Origin: Litorilituus lipolyticus
GTDB taxonomy: Bacteria > Pseudomonadota > Gammaproteobacteria > Enterobacterales > Alteromonadaceae
NCBI RefSeq assembly: GCF_006439335.1
Contig: NZ_SAWY01000036.1
Coordinates: forward strand, 186,356-250,355
Reading direction: 5' to 3'
Length of the DNA: 64,000 nt
Part shown: positions 8,794-18,412 of the stretch, piece by piece
Numbering within the stretch: the stretch's first letter is position 1
How the letters are laid out: every line of letters begins with the position of its first letter
The notes under the pieces: generated by a model
Seen by the model: only the letters and a program-made list of their open reading frames with translations
Databases searched by the model: none
What the model was told of the DNA's origin: nothing
Position numbers and translations under genes: made by a program

Positions 8794-10140
8794 TTAGTAC
8801 GTTGTGTATTCAGGCTTAAGTTGACGATGAAAGTGCCACGCCAGTGTTACGCCACGTGCTAGCATAAACAAAGAAAAAGCTGCCCATAATCCGTGATTCT
8901 CAAAGGGTTGAAGCAAATACCATAATGGGAAAAAGCATAAGAAAGTAGAAATAATCATACTATTTCTCATTGCTTTCGCTTGCATCAAACCAACATAAAC
9001 CCCGTCGTACAAAAAACACCAACATGAGATTATTGGTAAAAGTATCATCCAAATTAAATAATCTTGTGCGTAGTTAATAACACTTTCTATTGATGAAATT
9101 AATGACAAGAGCTCTTTACCAGCAACGGCAAAAAGTAACGTATAAAGTAAAGCAAAAATAGCGGTCCAAAATAAAGCAATATTAATAGTAGACGTTAATT
9201 CAGTTTTATCTCTTTTACCGTGCGCTTTTCCTACCATAGCCTCTGCAGCATTGGCTATACCATCTAGCCCAAATGAAATGAGTAAGAGAAAATTCATTAA
9301 AATTGCATTGGCAGCGACGACATCATCACCCATTCTTGCGCCTTGAAAAGTAATGAACATAAAGCAGCTTTGCAAGCAGATGGTACGAACTAAAATATCT
9401 CGATTCAGTTTGAAGTAGGCACTAATGATACGGCGCTCAAATAGCGTTGTAATGAAAATGCGACCGTCAGTTATTAAGTTGAAAATGTCAGTTTTGTGCC
9501 TCTTAAAAATAATGATTAATCCACAAGTAAAAGATGAATATTCAGCGATAACACTGGCTAAGGCGACACCTGAAACTTGCCATTGAAAAGCAAATACAAA
9601 GACGATATCTAGTATAACATTTACAAGGTTTGTTAATATTAACAGCCACATAACGGCTTTACTTTGATGGTTGCCCAACAGCCAACCAAAAATGACTAAG
9701 TTAGCAAGAGCAGCAGGTACTCCCCATATACGTATTTGTGCATATTGATTAGCATAAAACTGCACTTGTTCAGAGCCACCTGCGATGGTGAGTGCTATAC
9801 GAATAAATGGTGCTTGTAATAAAAGTAACGCTGTACCTATGGCAAGTGCGACAGACAAACCACGACATAACACCATTAAATTTTCAGGTTTGCTACTGCG
9901 ACCAAAAGCTTGAGCACTTAGACCGGTAGTCGACGTTCTCAGAAAGCCACATAGCCACACCACAGAAGTAATGACCATCGCGCCTATTGTGCTGCCACCT
10001 AAATAATAAGCATGAGATAAATGACCAATAACAGCCGTATCGACTAAACCTAATAAAGGTACCGTAATATTGGAAAGGATCATTGGTAGCGCTAACAGAA
10101 ATAAACGCTTATGTTGATCAAGATCGCTAAATAACAGCAA
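8794..10140 (-). CDS. dinF: MATE family efflux transporter (DinF-like)
   Basis: This 448-residue inner-membrane protein has about twelve hydrophobic helices. Its N-terminus, ILSNITVPLLGLVDTAVIGH, is the MATE signature of the DinF branch, and an internal repeat is visible. MATE proteins export cationic drugs or metabolites in exchange for Na+ or H+. In E. coli dinF follows lexA; here it lies 10 kb away from lexA, with no SOS box seen upstream. The assignment to the DinF subgroup is by N-terminal likeness; the substrate is unknown. Confidence 0.85.
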   Translation of the reverse strand: MLLFSDLDQHKRLFLLALPMILSNITVPLLGLVDTAVIGHLSHAYYLGGSTIGAMVITSVVWLCGFLRTSTTGLSAQAFGRSSKPENLMVLCRGLSVALAIGTALLLLQAPFIRIALTIAGGSEQVQFYANQYAQIRIWGVPAALANLVIFGWLLGNHQSKAVMWLLILTNLVNVILDIVFVFAFQWQVSGVALASVIAEYSSFTCGLIIIFKRHKTDIFNLITDGRIFITTLFERRIISAYFKLNRDILVRTICLQSCFMFITFQGARMGDDVVAANAILMNFLLLISFGLDGIANAAEAMVGKAHGKRDKTELTSTINIALFWTAIFALLYTLLFAVAGKELLSLISSIESVINYAQDYLIWMILLPIISCWCFLYDGVYVGLMQAKAMRNSMIISTFLCFFPLWYLLQPFENHGLWAAFSLFMLARGVTLAWHFHRQLKPEYTTY

Positions 10141-10228
10141 GAAATATCCCTAATGGCTAGGCTTTTAATAAGAAAAGCGGTATTTTACCTTATCTTGTAA
10201 ACCTCAGCCATGAGAAGAGACAACTATC

Positions 10229-11290
10229 ATGATTGCTCGCGTCCTTGCTTTACTATGCATTTTATTCCAAACCTCTAGTTTTGCTGCGGTTATATTGCAG
10301 TATCACCACGTTAGTGAAACCACACCTGCAAGTACAACAATCTCTCCTAGCCAATTTGAGGCACACTTAAAATATTTGCAGGATAACGATTTCACCGTGG
10401 TGCCTTTATCAATCATCGTTGAAGCCATTAAAACTCAACAGGCCATCAAAGATAAGACTGTTGCGATAACTTTTGATGATGCTTATACCGATATCTTAAC
10501 CACAGCGAAACCACTACTAGATAAGTTTGGTTTTCCTTACACAATATTTGTTAACCCAGGTATTATTGAGCGTTACGAATCAAGAGAAACATCGCCTTAT
10601 TTATCGTGGGCGCAGTTAAAGTCCATGTCAGATGAAGGCGTTATGATGGCAAATCATGGTTTTGAACATGACTCATTAGCGAGGGTGCCAGCTGGCGTAA
10701 GTGAAGAGGACTGGCTTTTAGAGCAGTCGAAATTATTATTGCAAGCAGAAAAGATATTAGAAGAAAAAACAGGGCAAAGCTGGCGTTATTTTGCCTATCC
10801 CTATGGTGAGTATAGCCCGGCAATTCAAGCATGGGTCAAGCAAAATGATTTTGTTGCTTTTTCACAGCAATCAGGAGCAGTGGGTATAGTTTCAGATGTA
10901 ACCAGTATTCCACGATTTCCGGCCTCGCAACCATACGATAAAATTTCAAGCCTAAGAGATAAGTTAAATTCATTACCTATGGCAATTACTTTATCTGAGC
11001 AAGATGCACAAACTATTTTTCAGCACCAAGAAAGTAAACAGGTGACTTTCAAGGTAGAAACAGATGACTTCTACCAATCTCAGTTGAATTGTTATATTTC
11101 AGGTCTAGGTAAGCAAAAAATAGACTGGCTTGATGACAATACCTTTTCTATTACCTTTAAAAAAGATTTACCCGTTGGGCGTGTTCGTTGTAACTGTACA
11201 GCCGCAAGCAAAAGTAAACCAGGTCGATATTATTGGTATTCTAAGCCTTGGTTTGTGTTAAAGCCTGACGGCACATGGTTTCACCTTTAA
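10229..11290 (+). CDS. Secreted polysaccharide deacetylase family protein
   Basis: The 353-residue protein has a signal peptide (MIARVLALLCILFQTSSFAA). Its NodB-type deacetylase domain shows the metal/catalytic aspartates in VAITFDDAYTD (Asp83, Asp84), the metal-binding HGFEH (His143, His147) and FAYPYGEYS near 178. A C-terminal region (about 240-353) contains two cysteine pairs and a Trp-rich end. The layout resembles the N-terminal domain of PgaB-type enzymes, which remove N-acetyl groups from envelope or matrix glycans, but the substrate cannot be told. It is divergent from the MATE gene and convergent with the sco gene. Confidence 0.85.
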   Translation: MIARVLALLCILFQTSSFAAVILQYHHVSETTPASTTISPSQFEAHLKYLQDNDFTVVPLSIIVEAIKTQQAIKDKTVAITFDDAYTDILTTAKPLLDKFGFPYTIFVNPGIIERYESRETSPYLSWAQLKSMSDEGVMMANHGFEHDSLARVPAGVSEEDWLLEQSKLLLQAEKILEEKTGQSWRYFAYPYGEYSPAIQAWVKQNDFVAFSQQSGAVGIVSDVTSIPRFPASQPYDKISSLRDKLNSLPMAITLSEQDAQTIFQHQESKQVTFKVETDDFYQSQLNCYISGLGKQKIDWLDDNTFSITFKKDLPVGRVRCNCTAASKSKPGRYYWYSKPWFVLKPDGTWFHL

Positions 11291-11310
11291 CAAGCAGAGA
11301 TTGATAGTCT

Positions 11311-11937
11311 CTAATATAAGGCAACGATTTTTTGATAATCTTCGAGTAATTTATCACTGTCTATACTAGGCACTTCTCCTAAAGCTTGTTCTGCTTTAAA
11401 AATGGCAGCGATTTTTGCATCAGGGTTTATCAAAGCTAATGAAGCACTATGATCGACTTGATAATTTTCACTGTTATTAGCATCGCTAATTGCATACATT
11501 AAGCCGAGGCTTCGTGCAAAAGGGTAAAGCTTGTCATGTTCGGCTCTTAACGCTAAAAAGTCTTCATTAAAATAAGCTATGTACTGCGCCAATTTACTTT
11601 GGCTATCACGTTGTGGATCTACAGATACCAGTAAAACTTGGCTATTTTCATCAATCTCTTGCAGTTGCTCATAGATAAAACTTAGGTTTTGTAGTGTTGT
11701 TGGACAGACATCAGGGCAAGAGGTGTAGCCAAAAAAAACAAAACTCCACTTTCCTCTAAGTTTTTGATTAGTAAACTGGTTTCCTGCTTGGTCAACTAGC
11801 TGAAAATTCGTTAAGGCTCTGCTTTGTTTATAATAAAGAGCGTGCTCGGGTAAAGGCTTTTTCGTGAGTAAGTGAAAACCAACAGCCCCTGCACTTGTCG
11901 CAATAATGGCAACGATGATAATTAAAACTTTATTCAT
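11311..11937 (-). CDS. SCO1/SenC family copper chaperone
   Basis: SCO proteins deliver copper to, or keep reduced, the CuA centre of cytochrome oxidase subunit II. With the chosen start the protein is 208 residues: one N-terminal membrane anchor, then a thioredoxin-like fold with the copper ligands Cys74 and Cys78 in GYTSCPDVCPTTL and a distal His in YQVDHSAS. The start is set at the ATG with an AAAGGAAA ribosome-binding site, 16 bases after ctaB's stop; the frame extends 8 codons upstream into ctaB. It is the last gene of the cytochrome oxidase operon. Confidence 0.92.
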   Translation of the reverse strand: MNKVLIIIVAIIATSAGAVGFHLLTKKPLPEHALYYKQSRALTNFQLVDQAGNQFTNQKLRGKWSFVFFGYTSCPDVCPTTLQNLSFIYEQLQEIDENSQVLLVSVDPQRDSQSKLAQYIAYFNEDFLALRAEHDKLYPFARSLGLMYAISDANNSENYQVDHSASLALINPDAKIAAIFKAEQALGEVPSIDSDKLLEDYQKIVALY

Positions 11938-11953
11938 AGGGCGCTTTTCCTTT

Positions 11954-12904
11954 CTACACACTAGCCAGCAAGTAATGATCGAATAGTAAAATAATAAATA
12001 GTGCCATTAAGTGGACGATGGAGAACTTAAATGTGGCAAACGCAGTGCCTTCTTTATCATTAAACTTCAATTGCCATGCATAGTAAAAGAACATTAGATT
12101 TAACGTGACAGAGCCTAATAGATAAAGCCAGCCACTCATACCTACGAGGTAAGGTAATAAACAAACGACAAATAATAGTACGGTATAAAGTAATATTTGT
12201 GTTTTAGTAAAGTCAACGCCATGGGTCACAGGCAACATAGGAATATTTACTTTGGCGTAATCGTTTTTGCGATGTATCGCCAACGCCCAGAAGTGTGGTG
12301 GTGTCCACGTAAAGATGATTAGCACTAATAACAATGCGTGACCATGAATTTCATTGGTCATTGCTGTCCAACCCAATAATGGAGGAATGGCACCAGCTAG
12401 GCCACCAATTGTGATGTTTTGCGGAGTTGCTCGTTTTAGATATAACGTGTAAACAAAGCTATATCCGACTAGGCCAGCTAAAGTTAAGTAGGCGGTTAAT
12501 GGATTAACCAGTTGATAAAGTAACGCAAAGCCTGTTATTGCCAACGTGCATGAAAAGATAATGGCATTGCTTGTGGTCACTTGGCCTGTAGGTAATGGGC
12601 GATTGTGAGTTCTTCCCATAATGGTATCAATTTTTTGATCTACGATATGGTTTATTGCTGCTGCAGAAGAAGACAATAAACCTATGCCCAACATAGCAGG
12701 AATAAGAATTTGCCATGGTAAACCGCCTGGAACTGACAAACTCATCCCGACAAGCGCGGTAAGAACAAGTAATGCCACTACTCTAGGTTTAGTCATTTCA
12801 TAATATGCTCGCCATGGAATTGTTGCCGAGTTTGAAAGGCTCACCTCGTTAGTGTTTGTTGGAGTGACAATGCCAGCTAAATTCTTATGTATAGTTTTAT
12901 TCAT
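11954..12904 (-). CDS. cyoE: Haem O synthase (protoheme IX farnesyltransferase)
   Basis: This enzyme attaches a farnesyl chain to haem b to make haem O, the precursor of haem A for the aa3 oxidase. The 316-residue UbiA-type prenyltransferase has several membrane helices and the Asp-rich substrate motif [19 protein letters not shown] near residues 85-103. A second prenyl-binding region lies around [14 protein letters not shown]. It is also called ctaB. It follows ctaA by 6 bases, so the two act in sequence: CtaB makes haem O and CtaA oxidises it to haem A. Confidence 0.95.
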   Translation of the reverse strand: MNKTIHKNLAGIVTPTNTNEVSLSNSATIPWRAYYEMTKPRVVALLVLTALVGMSLSVPGGLPWQILIPAMLGIGLLSSSAAAINHIVDQKIDTIMGRTHNRPLPTGQVTTSNAIIFSCTLAITGFALLYQLVNPLTAYLTLAGLVGYSFVYTLYLKRATPQNITIGGLAGAIPPLLGWTAMTNEIHGHALLLVLIIFTWTPPHFWALAIHRKNDYAKVNIPMLPVTHGVDFTKTQILLYTVLLFVVCLLPYLVGMSGWLYLLGSVTLNLMFFYYAWQLKFNDKEGTAFATFKFSIVHLMALFIILLFDHYLLASV

Positions 12905-12910
12905 CTTGAG

Positions 12911-13939
12911 TTACTCCGACAGCGTATGGTTAGAAAACATTGGCTGGCTGTTTTGGGCTAGAAAGATTACGGCAATTAAGCACATCATTAGGCAAACTGC
13001 GACGACATTGTGAGCTACGGCAACGGCTAAAGGTAAGGCAAACCAAATATTACTGATCCCTAACCCGACCTGAACTGTTAGCACAAGTAGTAATAGTTTG
13101 GCTGCAGATTTGGTGGCTGCATTTGTTTCCTTGCGAAAAACCATCGCGGCAAGCCAAAGCAAATATAAGGTTGTGATAATAGCCCCTATCCTATGACTAA
13201 CATGAATAGTGACACGTTCATTAAAGGCTAAGTGTCCAAATTCATAGCTTTCCTTTTCGGGGGGGATCAATTCAAATGCTTTTGAGAAATTTAACTGTGT
13301 TGACCAATCACCCTGGCATATGGGTAATTCAACACAACTTGTGGCGGCATAGTTGGCTGAAGTCCAGCCACCTAACGCAATTTGACTTGCTAAAATGAAA
13401 AGTCCAACAAGACCTAAACGAGTTATATTATTGCTTGAAGGTATGGCTTGTCTTTTATTCGATAACCGTAAATAGAGCAAGAACAGTAAACACAGCGTGG
13501 TAAAACCGCCAAGCAAATGCCCCATCACCACAATAGGCATAAGTTTCATGGTAACTGTCCACATGCCTAACGCACCTTGAAACACCACTAAACAGGCAAT
13601 AAATAATGGTAATTTTAACGGGACATGCAGTTGTCTACATTTGAAAGATAACAACGCTATTGAGAATATAAACAAGCCTAAGGCGCCGGCAAAATAACGA
13701 TGGATCATTTCATTCCATGCTTTAGCGGGTTCAACAGGCCTTTCAGGAAAAGCTAATTCAGCTTTTTTAATTTGTTCAGCGGTTTCGGGGACATCAATTA
13801 AGCCATAACATGTTGGCCAATCAGGGCAGCCCAAACCGGCATGAGTCAAACGAGTATAGGCACCAAGCCCAATCACCATAATGGCTAATAACATACTGAC
13901 AAGTACTAATCGCTGAAGGTTTATTTTTCCGTGTTCCAT
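12911..13939 (-). CDS. ctaA: Haem A synthase (Cox15/CtaA family)
   Basis: CtaA oxidises a methyl group of haem O to the formyl group of haem A. The 342-residue protein has about eight membrane helices and two symmetric halves, each with conserved histidines: EMIHRYFAGALG and GHLLGG in the first half, and HVSHRIGA and VAHNV in the second. The first half also carries the cysteine-containing loop GLGCPDWPTCYG, characteristic of Cox15-type enzymes, and a second cysteine pair, SCVELPICQGDW, follows. It is next to ctaB in the oxidase operon. Confidence 0.93.
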   Translation of the reverse strand: MEHGKINLQRLVLVSMLLAIMVIGLGAYTRLTHAGLGCPDWPTCYGLIDVPETAEQIKKAELAFPERPVEPAKAWNEMIHRYFAGALGLFIFSIALLSFKCRQLHVPLKLPLFIACLVVFQGALGMWTVTMKLMPIVVMGHLLGGFTTLCLLFLLYLRLSNKRQAIPSSNNITRLGLVGLFILASQIALGGWTSANYAATSCVELPICQGDWSTQLNFSKAFELIPPEKESYEFGHLAFNERVTIHVSHRIGAIITTLYLLWLAAMVFRKETNAATKSAAKLLLLVLTVQVGLGISNIWFALPLAVAVAHNVVAVCLMMCLIAVIFLAQNSQPMFSNHTLSE

Positions 13940-13952
13940 ATCGTACTTCCCC

Positions 13953-14540
13953 TTAACCTACTTTGGAGTATTTCAGTAATTTTTTCATGTCGGCCAATAC
14001 TTGCTTACCAAATACTGTTTGATTGCTTTCATCTGTGGGTAACTGATGGGATAAAATGATGTTACCTAGCGGGTCAACAATTAATACTTGTGGCTGTGTA
14101 AACGTTTCTGTCGATTTTTGTGTTGTAGGTGAAAAGTGCCAATCAGTTGCTTGCTCGACAGCATGATATTGCTGACTTTGCTCATTACTTAATAATGCAA
14201 CGGGCAACACTCTTGGTTTGTCTTTGCCTAAGGCCAAATAAGTGTTGTATAAAGCTTTCATGCTGCTTTGGCAAATGGTGTTACAGTGTTTTGTTGGGTG
14301 ATACAAAAGCAACCACTTTTTAGCGAAATTTGTGTTATCAATATTAAGCTGCTCTAGAGTAACAAGTTGTTCAATTAAGGTTCCTTTATTGGTAACGCCG
14401 TAATTTAACCAATTATAGTTAAGTGCTAATTTGGCCAATATTACGGGCAAGGCAAAGGCTGCAAGCATTAACAAGAAGGTCGTTTTTGACTTCATTTTAC
14501 TCGAAGAAGTTCGAATGGTTGTGGTGTCTAAAGTGCTCAT
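13953..14540 (-). CDS. Membrane-anchored protein of the cytochrome oxidase operon, unknown role
   Basis: The 195-residue protein has a hydrophilic N-terminus, one membrane helix near residues 21-40 and a periplasmic C-terminal domain. A CNTIC pair near residues 86-90 is placed as the SCO/thioredoxin-type cysteine pair might be, and the strand IVDPLGNIILSHQL near 150 resembles part of a redox-like fold. It lies between surf1 and ctaA in the oxidase operon, 1 base from surf1. This suggests an assembly role, but there is no direct evidence. It may be a diverged SCO-like protein. Confidence 0.75.
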   Translation of the reverse strand: MSTLDTTTIRTSSSKMKSKTTFLLMLAAFALPVILAKLALNYNWLNYGVTNKGTLIEQLVTLEQLNIDNTNFAKKWLLLYHPTKHCNTICQSSMKALYNTYLALGKDKPRVLPVALLSNEQSQQYHAVEQATDWHFSPTTQKSTETFTQPQVLIVDPLGNIILSHQLPTDESNQTVFGKQVLADMKKLLKYSKVG

Positions 14541-14541
14541 A

Positions 14542-15330
14542 TTAAACCTTATTGGAAATTATTATTTTTTGTTGAAAGTAGGCTTTAAACCAAGTAAATA
14601 CACCACTAACCCATGCCATAAGTAGTAACCATGCAATGGCTAAACAGAACCATTGAAAGGCATAAGCTTGATGTTTCTCTGGCGGCATAACAATGGGCTG
14701 CCAACTCTTTTGATAGCCTATAGACTCAGCTTCATCTACATAGGCAACGAACGGTAATAAAGGTTGTTTTAGCTGATTCTCAAGCAATTTATTGAAGGCT
14801 GAAAGGTCAATTTGCTGCACTCTTTGGGGCCAACTCACCGATGAGAAATCATCTTCCTTAAGAATAATGCCTTGCTCTACGACCCGTACATGAGCTTTAA
14901 ATTGTTGCTCACCCAAAATCGGGGTGATTTCCGGTAATTTGGTTCTATCTATATTGCCTAGTACCCAGCCTAGATTGACTAAAACCCCATGGTGTTCGGT
15001 TTGAGCAATTTGAAAAACTCGATAGCCAAGTTGACCCTGATGCACTTGGTTGTCGAGTAAGAAAATAAAGTCATTATTTATCTTTGCTGAAAGCTCGATT
15101 GGCATGTCGTTAATGTCTTCTTCTGGGTTGTTTGCAAGAGCTACGACTTGCGCCAATGTAATCGGATTAGTTTTCTTTAGATAGGCTATTTTACTAAGGC
15201 GGGCTTGTTTCTCTATAGCTCTAGAATATTGCCAGTGGGCGAGTTTAACTAGCGCAGAAAAAATGGCAAAGGTGAAAATGACCCAGCCAATTTTTCTGAT
15301 AATATTTGACTTTATGCTAACATCTCGCAA
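14542..15330 (-). CDS. SURF1 family cytochrome oxidase assembly protein
   Basis: SURF1 proteins help insert haem A into cytochrome oxidase subunit I. The 262-residue protein has the usual form: an N-terminal membrane helix (about 13-30), a periplasmic beta-rich domain with the conserved LGYRVF and VNLGWV motifs, and a C-terminal membrane helix (about 227-247) preceded by the typical HxAYAFQWF segment. It lies 12 bases downstream of coxC. Confidence 0.9.
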   Translation of the reverse strand: MRDVSIKSNIIRKIGWVIFTFAIFSALVKLAHWQYSRAIEKQARLSKIAYLKKTNPITLAQVVALANNPEEDINDMPIELSAKINNDFIFLLDNQVHQGQLGYRVFQIAQTEHHGVLVNLGWVLGNIDRTKLPEITPILGEQQFKAHVRVVEQGIILKEDDFSSVSWPQRVQQIDLSAFNKLLENQLKQPLLPFVAYVDEAESIGYQKSWQPIVMPPEKHQAYAFQWFCLAIAWLLLMAWVSGVFTWFKAYFQQKIIISNKV

Positions 15331-15342
15331 TGGCAGTACTCA

Positions 15343-16227
15343 TTAAATAATATAAACAAAAACAAATAGCATTACCCAAACTACATCGACAAAATGCCAA
15401 TACCAACTAGCCGCTTTAAATGCAAAGTGATTTTCTGCTGTAAAGTGTCCTTTGAGTACCCTAAAAAACATCACAATAAGCATAATGCAACCTAATGTTA
15501 CGTGCATGCCATGAAAGCCAGTTAATAAGTAGAAACTATTACCGTAAACACCACTAGTAAGGTAAAGGCGCATCTCTTCAGAATAGCCATGTGCATACTC
15601 TAGTACTTGAAAGTACATAAAGGCTAGACCAAGTAAAATGGTGATCCCTAGCCAAACTTTTAATTGGCTACGGTTGTTCTTGATTAGTGCAGAATGAGCG
15701 AAGTGTGCAGTAATTGATGAAGTTAATAACAGTACGGTATTCAGTAATGGTAAGCCATACCAGCCCATAGCTGTGGTTTCAGTGCCGTCAGGTGTTTTTA
15801 GTAAAGGCCATGCTGCTGTGAAGTCAGGCCATAAAACCGCTGCAGTTTCAGCATTGTTGCCTTCGCCACCAAGCCAAGGTACTGAGAATACTCGTAAGTA
15901 TAATAACGCCCCAAAGAAAGCGGCAAAAAACATAACTTCAGAGAAAATGAACCAACTCATGCCTTGTTTAAATGAGTTATCCATTTGATGTGAATATTTA
16001 CCCGCCAAAGATTCGGTGATGACATCACTAAACCAGCCGTAAATCATATATAGTACTAAGGCGATACCAGCGAGTAAGACATATCCGCCATAGCCACTTT
16101 CTTCACTATTCAAGTTACTGACATAATTCCCCGCACCAATGGCGATGAGAAATAGCGCAATAGCACCGATAATAGGCCAGTGGCTTTGACTGGGTACGTA
16201 ATAGCTTTCATATTCTTTAGTTGTCAT
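15343..16227 (-). CDS. coxC: Cytochrome c oxidase subunit III
   Basis: Subunit III is a conserved core subunit of the haem-copper oxidase in the inner membrane. The 294-residue protein has seven hydrophobic helices. It shows the typical WFIFSEVMFFAAFFGA segment in the N-terminal part, the TGFHGMHVTLG motif near 237-247 and the ending AASWYWHFVDVVWVMLF. The length is usual for the aa3 type. It lies 29 bases downstream of ctaG and is followed by surf1. Confidence 0.95.
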   Translation of the reverse strand: MTTKEYESYYVPSQSHWPIIGAIALFLIAIGAGNYVSNLNSEESGYGGYVLLAGIALVLYMIYGWFSDVITESLAGKYSHQMDNSFKQGMSWFIFSEVMFFAAFFGALLYLRVFSVPWLGGEGNNAETAAVLWPDFTAAWPLLKTPDGTETTAMGWYGLPLLNTVLLLTSSITAHFAHSALIKNNRSQLKVWLGITILLGLAFMYFQVLEYAHGYSEEMRLYLTSGVYGNSFYLLTGFHGMHVTLGCIMLIVMFFRVLKGHFTAENHFAFKAASWYWHFVDVVWVMLFVFVYII

Positions 16228-16256
16228 ATTAGTTCCTTATCTCCTTAAATATGAAT

Positions 16257-16808
16257 TTATAAGGAGGCAATTTTTTCGCTAATGTCGTATAACGTATAAG
16301 ATAATGTGAGTGTTGATATATCTTTTGGCAGATCAACATCTACATAAAACTGTAATGCCATTTCAACTTCTTCATCGGCTTGTAACGGTTGTCGTTCAAA
16401 ACAAAAGCATTCTATTTTTTGAAAGTAGCCGGCAGCGATTCCCGGTGAAACAGAAGGCACTGCTTGACCAACAATGGCTTGAGTAGCTTGATTTTTAGCG
16501 TAAAACTTCACCACTTTTTGTTCACCTGGGTGTACTTTTATTTGTTGAATAAGTGGCTTAAATTTCCAAGGTATTTGCTTAGCATTATGAGTAATAAACT
16601 GTACAGTAACCGTTCGTGAGGTATCGATACCATCAGCCGTGTATGCTACTGCTTCATCATTAGTTTTACCGTTTAGGCCCGTAATATCACAAAACACGTC
16701 ATACAATGGGACTAAAGCGAAGCCAAACGCAAACATACCCACTACGACAAACATGAGCTTTTTCACAGTGGTTGTATGGCTTTGCGGTGTTGGCTTATCG
16801 CTAGTCAT
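16257..16808 (-). CDS. ctaG: Cytochrome c oxidase assembly protein CtaG (Cox11)
   Basis: CtaG/Cox11 delivers copper to the CuB site of subunit I. The 183-residue protein has one N-terminal membrane helix (about 17-38) and a periplasmic immunoglobulin-like domain with the copper-binding CFC motif (Cys134, Cys136) in KIECFCFERQ. It begins 5 bases after coxA's stop and precedes coxC, the standard order in aa3 oxidase operons of proteobacteria. Confidence 0.95.
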   Translation of the reverse strand: MTSDKPTPQSHTTTVKKLMFVVVGMFAFGFALVPLYDVFCDITGLNGKTNDEAVAYTADGIDTSRTVTVQFITHNAKQIPWKFKPLIQQIKVHPGEQKVVKFYAKNQATQAIVGQAVPSVSPGIAAGYFQKIECFCFERQPLQADEEVEMALQFYVDVDLPKDISTLTLSYTLYDISEKIASL

Positions 16809-16813
16809 AATGA

Positions 16814-18409
16814 TTACTCGTCTTTGATCGCTGGCGGCGTACTAAAGGTATGGTATGGAGCTGGGCTTGCAACCGTCCATTCAAGTCCCTCAGCACCATC
16901 CCAAGGTTTATCTGCTGCTTTCTCTCCGCTTCGAATACACTTAATAACGACGGCAAGGAAAAGCAGTTGAGATAGGCCAAATGCAAAGCCGCCAATACTG
17001 ACCCATTTATTAAAATCGGCAAACTGCAATGCGTAATCAGGAATTCGTCTAGGCATACCTGCTAAACCAAGGAAATGCATAGGGAAGAACAATAGGTTGA
17101 CACTAATAATAGAGCACCAGAAGTGCCATTGAGCTAATGTCTGGTTGTACATATGGCCTGTCCATTTAGGTAGCCAATAATACGTCCCCGCAAAGATTGA
17201 GAACAATGAACCTGTCACCAGTACATAATGAAAATGAGCAACAACGAAGTAAGTATCATGATATTGGAAATCAACAGGCGTTAATGCCAGCATCAAACCT
17301 GAGAAGCCACCAATAGTAAATAATATAACAAAAGCGATAGAGAACAGCATAGGTATCTCAAAACTCATTGAGCCGCGCCACATTGTTGCTACCCAATTGA
17401 ATACTTTCACCCCTGTAGGTACGGCGATTAACATGGTGCAATACATGAAGAATAGCTCGCCAAAGAGCGGCATCCCTGTGGTAAACATATGATGCGCCCA
17501 AACAATAAATGACAATAAAGCAATTGATGCGGTCGCATAGACCATAGAGCTATAGCCAAATAATTTTTTACGGGCAAATGCTGGGATGATAGTAGAAACA
17601 ATCCCGAATGCAGGCAAAATCATAATGTAAACTTCCGGGTGTCCAAAAAACCAGAAGATATGCTGGAACATGACAGGATCACCACCGCCCGCAGCATTAA
17701 AGAAGCTGGTTCCAAAATAAGTATCTGTAAGTACCATGGTAACAACACCCGCTAACACTGGCATTACCGCAATGAGCAAATAGGCAGTGATAAAAAAGGT
17801 CCAAACAAATAAAGGCATTTTCATGTAGGTCATGCCGGGCGCACGCATATTCATAATGGTGACGATGACATTGATTGCGCCCATAATAGAAGATATCCCC
17901 ATAATATGAACGGCAAAGACAAAGAATGCTGTACTACCATTTGAATAGGTTGTTGATAGTGGTGCATAAAATGTCCAACCAAAGTTTGGCGCGCCACTTT
18001 CCATGAAGAAAGAGCCTATGAGTATGCTAAATGCAAAAGGTAGAATCCAAAAGCTCCAGTTATTCATACGTGGTAATGCCATATCAGGAGCACCTATCAT
18101 CATAGGGATCATCCAGTTAGCAAAACCAGTGAAGGCTGGCATAATGGCACCAAACACCATGATTAAACCATGTGTTGTGGTTAACTGATTGAAAAAATCA
18201 GGCTCAACGATTTGTAAGCCGGGCTGGAATAGTTCAGCCCGAATTATCATGGCGAGGCCACCGCCAACTAATAACATAATAAAAGAAAACCATAAATATA
18301 GCGTGCCAATGTCTTTATGGTTTGTTGTATAAAGCCAGCGCTTTATACCACTGGGTTGAGCATGATGCTCTTCGTGATGTTCGGTATTTTCTAGCGTATC
18401 TGTGGTCAT
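16814..18409 (-). CDS. coxA: Cytochrome c oxidase subunit I (aa3 type)
   Basis: Subunit I holds haem a and the haem a3-CuB site where oxygen is reduced and protons are pumped. The 531-residue protein has twelve helices. Ligands are visible: His80 in TTTHGLIMVF for haem a; His257 and the linked Tyr261 in FGHPEVY, plus His306 and His307, for CuB; and His392 and His394 in AHFHYV for haem a3 and a. The HPEVY motif with Glu259 marks the A-type proton channel. It is second in the operon, 3 bases after coxB. Confidence 0.97.
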   Translation of the reverse strand: MTTDTLENTEHHEEHHAQPSGIKRWLYTTNHKDIGTLYLWFSFIMLLVGGGLAMIIRAELFQPGLQIVEPDFFNQLTTTHGLIMVFGAIMPAFTGFANWMIPMMIGAPDMALPRMNNWSFWILPFAFSILIGSFFMESGAPNFGWTFYAPLSTTYSNGSTAFFVFAVHIMGISSIMGAINVIVTIMNMRAPGMTYMKMPLFVWTFFITAYLLIAVMPVLAGVVTMVLTDTYFGTSFFNAAGGGDPVMFQHIFWFFGHPEVYIMILPAFGIVSTIIPAFARKKLFGYSSMVYATASIALLSFIVWAHHMFTTGMPLFGELFFMYCTMLIAVPTGVKVFNWVATMWRGSMSFEIPMLFSIAFVILFTIGGFSGLMLALTPVDFQYHDTYFVVAHFHYVLVTGSLFSIFAGTYYWLPKWTGHMYNQTLAQWHFWCSIISVNLLFFPMHFLGLAGMPRRIPDYALQFADFNKWVSIGGFAFGLSQLLFLAVVIKCIRSGEKAADKPWDGAEGLEWTVASPAPYHTFSTPPAIKDE

Positions 18410-18412
18410 TTG

